From Phycisphaeraceae bacterium (lineage in GTDB: Bacteria; Planctomycetota; Phycisphaerae; Phycisphaerales; UBA1924), in the NCBI GenBank assembly GCA_019636845.1, contig JAHBWV010000001.1:2976001-3040000 (forward strand): a DNA stretch of 64,000 nt. The letters run 5' to 3'. Of the stretch, positions 60,309 to 64,000 are shown piece after piece. The translations under genes were made by a program, and so were the position numbers. The notes beneath the pieces were generated by a model. That model did not search any database and was not told the DNA's origin. It was given only the letters and a program-made list of their open reading frames with translations. Every line of letters begins with the position of its first letter. Positions within the stretch are counted from its first letter, which is position 1.

Positions 60309-63300
60309 GTCTCTCCTCGTTCGGCGTGAAGCGACCCGTCGTGGCAGATCTCGTGATGTGGGCCGTGATCGCTGCGGGACTCATCTTCGGATCCCAGCTC
60401 ACGCGCGAGTTCTTCCCCGAGACCCGCCCGAACCGTGTCCAGGTCTCCGCTCCCTATCCGGGTGCATCGCCGGATGAGGTCGAGAACTCGATCGCCAAGA
60501 AGATCGAGGACGCGCTGACCTCGCTCGACAACGTGAAGGAGATCACCAGCACCGTCGTCGAGGGCGGCGCGTCGATCGTGGTCGAATTCGAGGATCGCGT
60601 CCGCGTCAAAGAAGCCGTCGCAGAAGTGAAGAGGGAGATCGACGCCCTGCAGGACTTCCCCGCAGAGGCCGAGCGCATCACCGTGCGAGAGCTGGAACCG
60701 AATCTGCCCGTGATCGTTCTCTCGATCTTCGGCGACGCGCCCGAGGCAGAGCTGAAGCACGCGATCCTTGAGGTCAGAGACGACCTGCGCTCACTCCCTC
60801 GCATGGGCGACGTGCTGATCTCCGGCGTGCGAACCAATGAGATCCGCGTCGAGGTCGAGCCCGCCGAACTCGTGCGCCACGACCTCTCCATCGCGCAGGT
60901 CGCCGATCGCGTCCGTCAGTCGATGCTCGAACTCCCCGGCGGCTCCGTCCGTTCGAGCACCACCACCATCGCCGTGCGAACCCTCGGAGCGGAGGAACGC
61001 GCCGACGCCGTACGAGAGATCCCGATCAAAGCAACCGACGGCGGCTTCGTGCTGCGGCTCGGCGACATCGCGACCGTGACGGAGGGATTCGCCGATGTCG
61101 ATCTCGCCGAACGCCTGAACGGCAAGCCCTCGGTCTCCGTCACCATCCTCAAGATCGGCCGCCAGGACGCCGTTCGCCTCGCGGAGATCGTCAAGGCATA
61201 TGCCGCGGGACTGCGTGGCGATCCGTTCGAGCCGACCCGCGGCGAGTCATTCCGCATGCTCCTCCGCCGGCCCGGCTCGACCGATCCGGTCTCTGACCGC
61301 CAGCGCGCGTGGGAACTGGGCGCATCACGAGCGATGCACACGCCGCTTCCCGGCGATGTCGCTCTCACGACGGACCTCGCGCGATTCATCGTCGGTCGCC
61401 TCGACCTCCTGACACGCAACGCGATCACGGGCGGGTGCCTGGTCTTTCTGACGCTGACGCTCTTCCTCAATCTGCGTGTCTCGCTCTGGGTCACGGGCGG
61501 CATGGCGATCTCGATCATCGGCACGCTTGCCGTCATGCGCTTCGCCGGGATCTCGCTCAACCTGCTCTCGATGTTCGGACTGATCATCGTGGTCGGCCTG
61601 CTCGTGGACGACGCGATCGTTGTCGCAGAGAACATCACCGCCAAGCACGAGGCGGGTGCCGAGCCCGACGACGCCGCGATCTCCGGTGCGGAGCAGGTCG
61701 CGTGGCCTGTCGTCGGAACGGTCCTCACGACGATCTGCGCGTTCCTTCCTCTGACCTTCCTCGACGGGCAGACCGGCGAGTTGCTCTCCCAGTTGCCCAT
61801 GGTCGCTGCCTGCGCACTCGCGGTCTCGCTCCTTGAAGCCCTCTTCATCCTCCCGAGGCACATGTCCCACGCGCTCCGCGCACAAGACCGGGCCGCCCGG
61901 AGCGGTCGCCGGACGCTGGTCGGACGCCTCGAATCCGGCTTCGACCGCGCCCGCGAGGCGTTCCTCCACGACCGGCTGATTCCCGCATACGCGCGCCTGC
62001 TCACCTGGTGCCTGCGCCGGCGCTGGATGACCCTCACGCTCTTCGTCGCCGCCCTGATCGCCTCGCTTGGCATGCTCGCGGGTGGCCGCCTCAAGTTCGT
62101 CTTCCTCGACTCCAGCGATGCCGAGACCGTGACCGCCGAACTCCGCATGCCCGTCGGCACACCGCTCATCGAGACGGATCGCATCGCACGCAAGATCGAG
62201 CGAGCCGCGCTCGACCAGCCCGAGGTCGTTTCGGTCTACGCCCTCGTCGGATCCATCTCCTCGCTCTCCGGCGACGGCGGCGGCTCTCAGCAGACGCACC
62301 TGGCACAACTCATCATGGAGCTCGCGCCCGTCGAGCAGCGCGAACGCACCAGCGACGAGGTGATCGTCGCCATACGCAAGTCGCTCGGGCAACTCCCCGG
62401 AGTCAAATCGCTGCGGATCCAGGGGATGGTGGGCGGCCCTGAGGGCACCGACATCACACTCACCGTCTCCGGAGCCGATCCGGCCCTGCTCGCGCCGGTC
62501 GCCGCCAGAATCGAGGACGCGCTCGCCGACTTCGATGGCGTCTACGACATCGCGAACGATGCCGATCGCGGGCAGCGAGAACTCCGCATCCGCCTGCGTC
62601 CCGGTGCCAGCGAGCTCGGATTCACCACCGAGAACGTCGCGAGGCAGATCCGCGCCTCGGTCTTCGGGCTTGAGGCACACACCTTCCCGGGGCGCCTCGA
62701 AGATGTCGATGTTCGCGTCACGCTCCCCGAGTCGGCGCGACGCAGCATCGCAACCATCGAGTCGCTGCGCCTGCTCTCCCCAGGCGGGCGCAGCGTGCCC
62801 CTGGCGGAGATCTGCACCCTCGACGAGACCGAGGGATACGCAACGGTCAGACGCCTGAACGGCAACCGAGCCATCACGGTCAGCGCCGACGTGGACAACG
62901 CGGTCGCGAACACCGAGCAGATCACCGCCGCCCTGCGCCCGCTGCTCCGCTCGCTCGAAGCGGAGTATCCGGGCACCCGGATCTTGGAACGCGGACGCCA
63001 GAAGGACATGGCCGAATCGTTCCAGCGCTTGCCGCTCGGCATGCTCACATCGCTGGGCCTGATCTACTTCGTGCTCGCGTGGCTCTTCGGCAACCACATC
63101 CAGCCGATCGTCGTCATGACCGCCATCCCGTTCAGTCTGATCGGCGTGATCTGGGGCCACCTCATCCTCGGCTTCAGCATGACGTTCCTGTCACTCATCG
63201 GATTCGTGGCGCTCTCTGGCGTCGTCGTCAACGACTCGCTGGTCTTCATCGAGTTCTTCAACCACGCCAGGCGCAACGGCGTCCCGACGATCGACGCCCT

Positions 63301-63562
63301 CGTCCACGCCGGACGAAACCGCATCCGCGCCATCCTGCTGACGACCATCACCACCGTCGCCGGGCTCGCACCCATCATGCTCGAACAGTCATTCCAGGCC
63401 CGATTCCTGATCCCCATGGCCATCACTATCAGCTTCGGACTCATGTCCGCAACCGTGATGATCCTTGTCGCGCTGCCGTGCATCATCGGCGCGTGCGGCG
63501 ATGTACGCAACCTCCTCCGCAAGCTGTGGGGCGTCAAACCGGCCGATGTCAACGCCGGATGA
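60305..63562 (+). CDS. RND family efflux pump permease (AcrB-type)
   Basis: 1085 residues, GTG start overlapping the adaptor stop. Twelve membrane helices in two halves of the HAE-1/AcrB type. Features: the N-terminal PYPGASPDEVENSIAKKIEDAL, helix 4 with the proton-relay Asp pair in VGLLVDDAIVVAENI, and LSLIGFVALSGVVVNDSLVFIEF in the second half. RND pumps export drugs, lipids or metal-related compounds using the proton gradient. Substrates cannot be predicted. Its end overlaps the following PDZ gene on the other strand by 14 bases. Confidence 0.95.
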   Translation: MSLSSFGVKRPVVADLVMWAVIAAGLIFGSQLTREFFPETRPNRVQVSAPYPGASPDEVENSIAKKIEDALTSLDNVKEITSTVVEGGASIVVEFEDRVRVKEAVAEVKREIDALQDFPAEAERITVRELEPNLPVIVLSIFGDAPEAELKHAILEVRDDLRSLPRMGDVLISGVRTNEIRVEVEPAELVRHDLSIAQVADRVRQSMLELPGGSVRSSTTTIAVRTLGAEERADAVREIPIKATDGGFVLRLGDIATVTEGFADVDLAERLNGKPSVSVTILKIGRQDAVRLAEIVKAYAAGLRGDPFEPTRGESFRMLLRRPGSTDPVSDRQRAWELGASRAMHTPLPGDVALTTDLARFIVGRLDLLTRNAITGGCLVFLTLTLFLNLRVSLWVTGGMAISIIGTLAVMRFAGISLNLLSMFGLIIVVGLLVDDAIVVAENITAKHEAGAEPDDAAISGAEQVAWPVVGTVLTTICAFLPLTFLDGQTGELLSQLPMVAACALAVSLLEALFILPRHMSHALRAQDRAARSGRRTLVGRLESGFDRAREAFLHDRLIPAYARLLTWCLRRRWMTLTLFVAALIASLGMLAGGRLKFVFLDSSDAETVTAELRMPVGTPLIETDRIARKIERAALDQPEVVSVYALVGSISSLSGDGGGSQQTHLAQLIMELAPVEQRERTSDEVIVAIRKSLGQLPGVKSLRIQGMVGGPEGTDITLTVSGADPALLAPVAARIEDALADFDGVYDIANDADRGQRELRIRLRPGASELGFTTENVARQIRASVFGLEAHTFPGRLEDVDVRVTLPESARRSIATIESLRLLSPGGRSVPLAEICTLDETEGYATVRRLNGNRAITVSADVDNAVANTEQITAALRPLLRSLEAEYPGTRILERGRQKDMAESFQRLPLGMLTSLGLIYFVLAWLFGNHIQPIVVMTAIPFSLIGVIWGHLILGFSMTFLSLIGFVALSGVVVNDSLVFIEFFNHARRNGVPTIDALVHAGRNRIRAILLTTITTVAGLAPIMLEQSFQARFLIPMAITISFGLMSATVMILVALPCIIGACGDVRNLLRKLWGVKPADVNAG

Positions 63563-64000
63563 TGACATAGCCGCGCCGGTTCCCACGCTCGACATCGATG
63601 CGAACGCCCTGCCTCCACGACGCGCTCTGCAACGCCTGGCGCAGCTCCGCGACGTTCGCGATCATCCGACCGTTGATCGCGTAGATCAGATCGCCCGGCT
63701 GAAGCCCCTCGCGCAGCGCGAGCCCGCCGGGAGCCACCGACGCGATCTGCACGCCACCCGCGTCCGCATCGCCGAATCCCGACGCGCCGAGCCGCACCGC
63801 GTTGATCACCGTCATGCCCAGCGACTCGATCGCTTCCTCCCGCCGAGCCGCTGCCAGCCACTCCTCACGATCCGCGATCTGGGCCTCGATCACCAGACGA
63901 TCCCCATCGCGAAGCACCTCGACAGAGATCGTCTGCCCCGGCGGCGTGAACGCGATGGCGTTGCGCAAGCGATTGAACGTGTCCACGGCCTTGCCATCGA
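63549..64000 (-). CDS. C-terminal part of a PDZ-domain protein (DegP/HtrA-like, partial)
   Basis: The gene enters from beyond the window end; 150 residues are visible. Two PDZ-like parts can be seen: the end of one (DGKAVDTFNRLRNAI, then GQTISVEVLRDGDRLVIE) and a complete second (VQIASVAPGGLALREGLQPGDLIYAINGRMIANVAELRQAL). This is the C-terminal layout of a DegP/HtrA periplasmic protease, but the catalytic triad domain lies outside. It could also be a PDZ-only protein. Convergent with, and overlapping by 14 bases, the RND pump gene. Confidence 0.8.
   Translation of the reverse strand, partial: DGKAVDTFNRLRNAIAFTPPGQTISVEVLRDGDRLVIEAQIADREEWLAAARREEAIESLGMTVINAVRLGASGFGDADAGGVQIASVAPGGLALREGLQPGDLIYAINGRMIANVAELRQALQSASWRQGVRIDVERGNRRGYVIIRR

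Noticed and set aside
1-64000. CRISPR array, insertion sequence, prophage or known defence genes
   Set aside because: No regularly spaced repeats, transposase, integrase or phage structural or defence protein was recognised on either strand.

Overview
The window is a contiguous piece of a GC-rich bacterial chromosome, most likely from a planctomycete of the Phycisphaerae type. Evidence for this comes from three H-X9-DG type pseudopilins, secreted proteins ending in a VPAPG-type PEP-CTERM tail, a giant secreted protein starting with an LEPR-XLL-like motif (LERRQLLA), a dockerin-like EF-hand protein, an FG-GAP/ASPIC repeat protein, and four small membrane proteins sharing a CxxCGYdLxGL...CPEC zinc ribbon. 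No rRNA, tRNA, CRISPR array, insertion sequence or phage gene was seen, and gene density is ordinary for a chromosome. The assignment rests on recognised families, not on a search.

Layout. 1-7.1 kb (+): envelope polysaccharide and cell-wall genes: a degenerate Wzz/BY-kinase protein cut by the window edge, a sugar-nucleotide epimerase, a WecA/MraY-like glycosyl-1-phosphate transferase, a ParA ATPase, a VanZ-like protein and MurJ. 7.1-10.9 kb: entericidin-like lipoprotein, SDR dehydrogenase, IspF, a lipoprotein and two pseudopilins. 11-17 kb (-): a 2025-residue secreted protein with PPC-like repeats. 17.4-25.8 kb: Asp/Glu racemase family protein, three zinc-ribbon membrane proteins, MnmA, PurQ, two ClpP paralogues and a metallophosphoesterase. 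25.9-39.9 kb: accessory stretch rich in secreted and unknown proteins, with GDP-fucose synthase, a tandem pair of cysteine-less thioredoxin-like proteins, a sulfotransferase and PEP-CTERM proteins. 40-42.3 kb: divergent sat and cysC, which make PAPS. 42.4-46.8 kb: ROK kinase, IspE, FtsW/RodA-like protein and MurG. 46.8-58.3 kb: beta-helix/FG-GAP/ASPIC protein, Hsp70 with an upstream lipoprotein, PheT lacking its OB domain, IlvE and a large secreted protein. 58.3-64 kb: DUF486 membrane protein, an RND efflux adaptor and pump, and the end of a PDZ protein.

How the parts fit. The envelope genes (MurJ, FtsW-like, MurG, WecA-like, GDP-fucose synthase) supply peptidoglycan and surface-glycan steps. 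Sat and CysC with the nearby sulfotransferase form a plausible sulfation set. IspF and IspE are two MEP-pathway enzymes encoded in separate places. A striking regulatory theme is that many genes have a TANNNT box 5-9 bases before the start codon and no Shine-Dalgarno sequence, as expected for leaderless mRNAs; other genes have clear GGAG-type ribosome sites. I found no convincing new multi-gene defence or metabolic system. The most unusual items are the leaderless-start signature, the BY-kinase-like protein without its Walker A lysine, the shortened PheT, the thioredoxin-like tandem pair and the 18-codon upstream ORF that overlaps the ilvE start.
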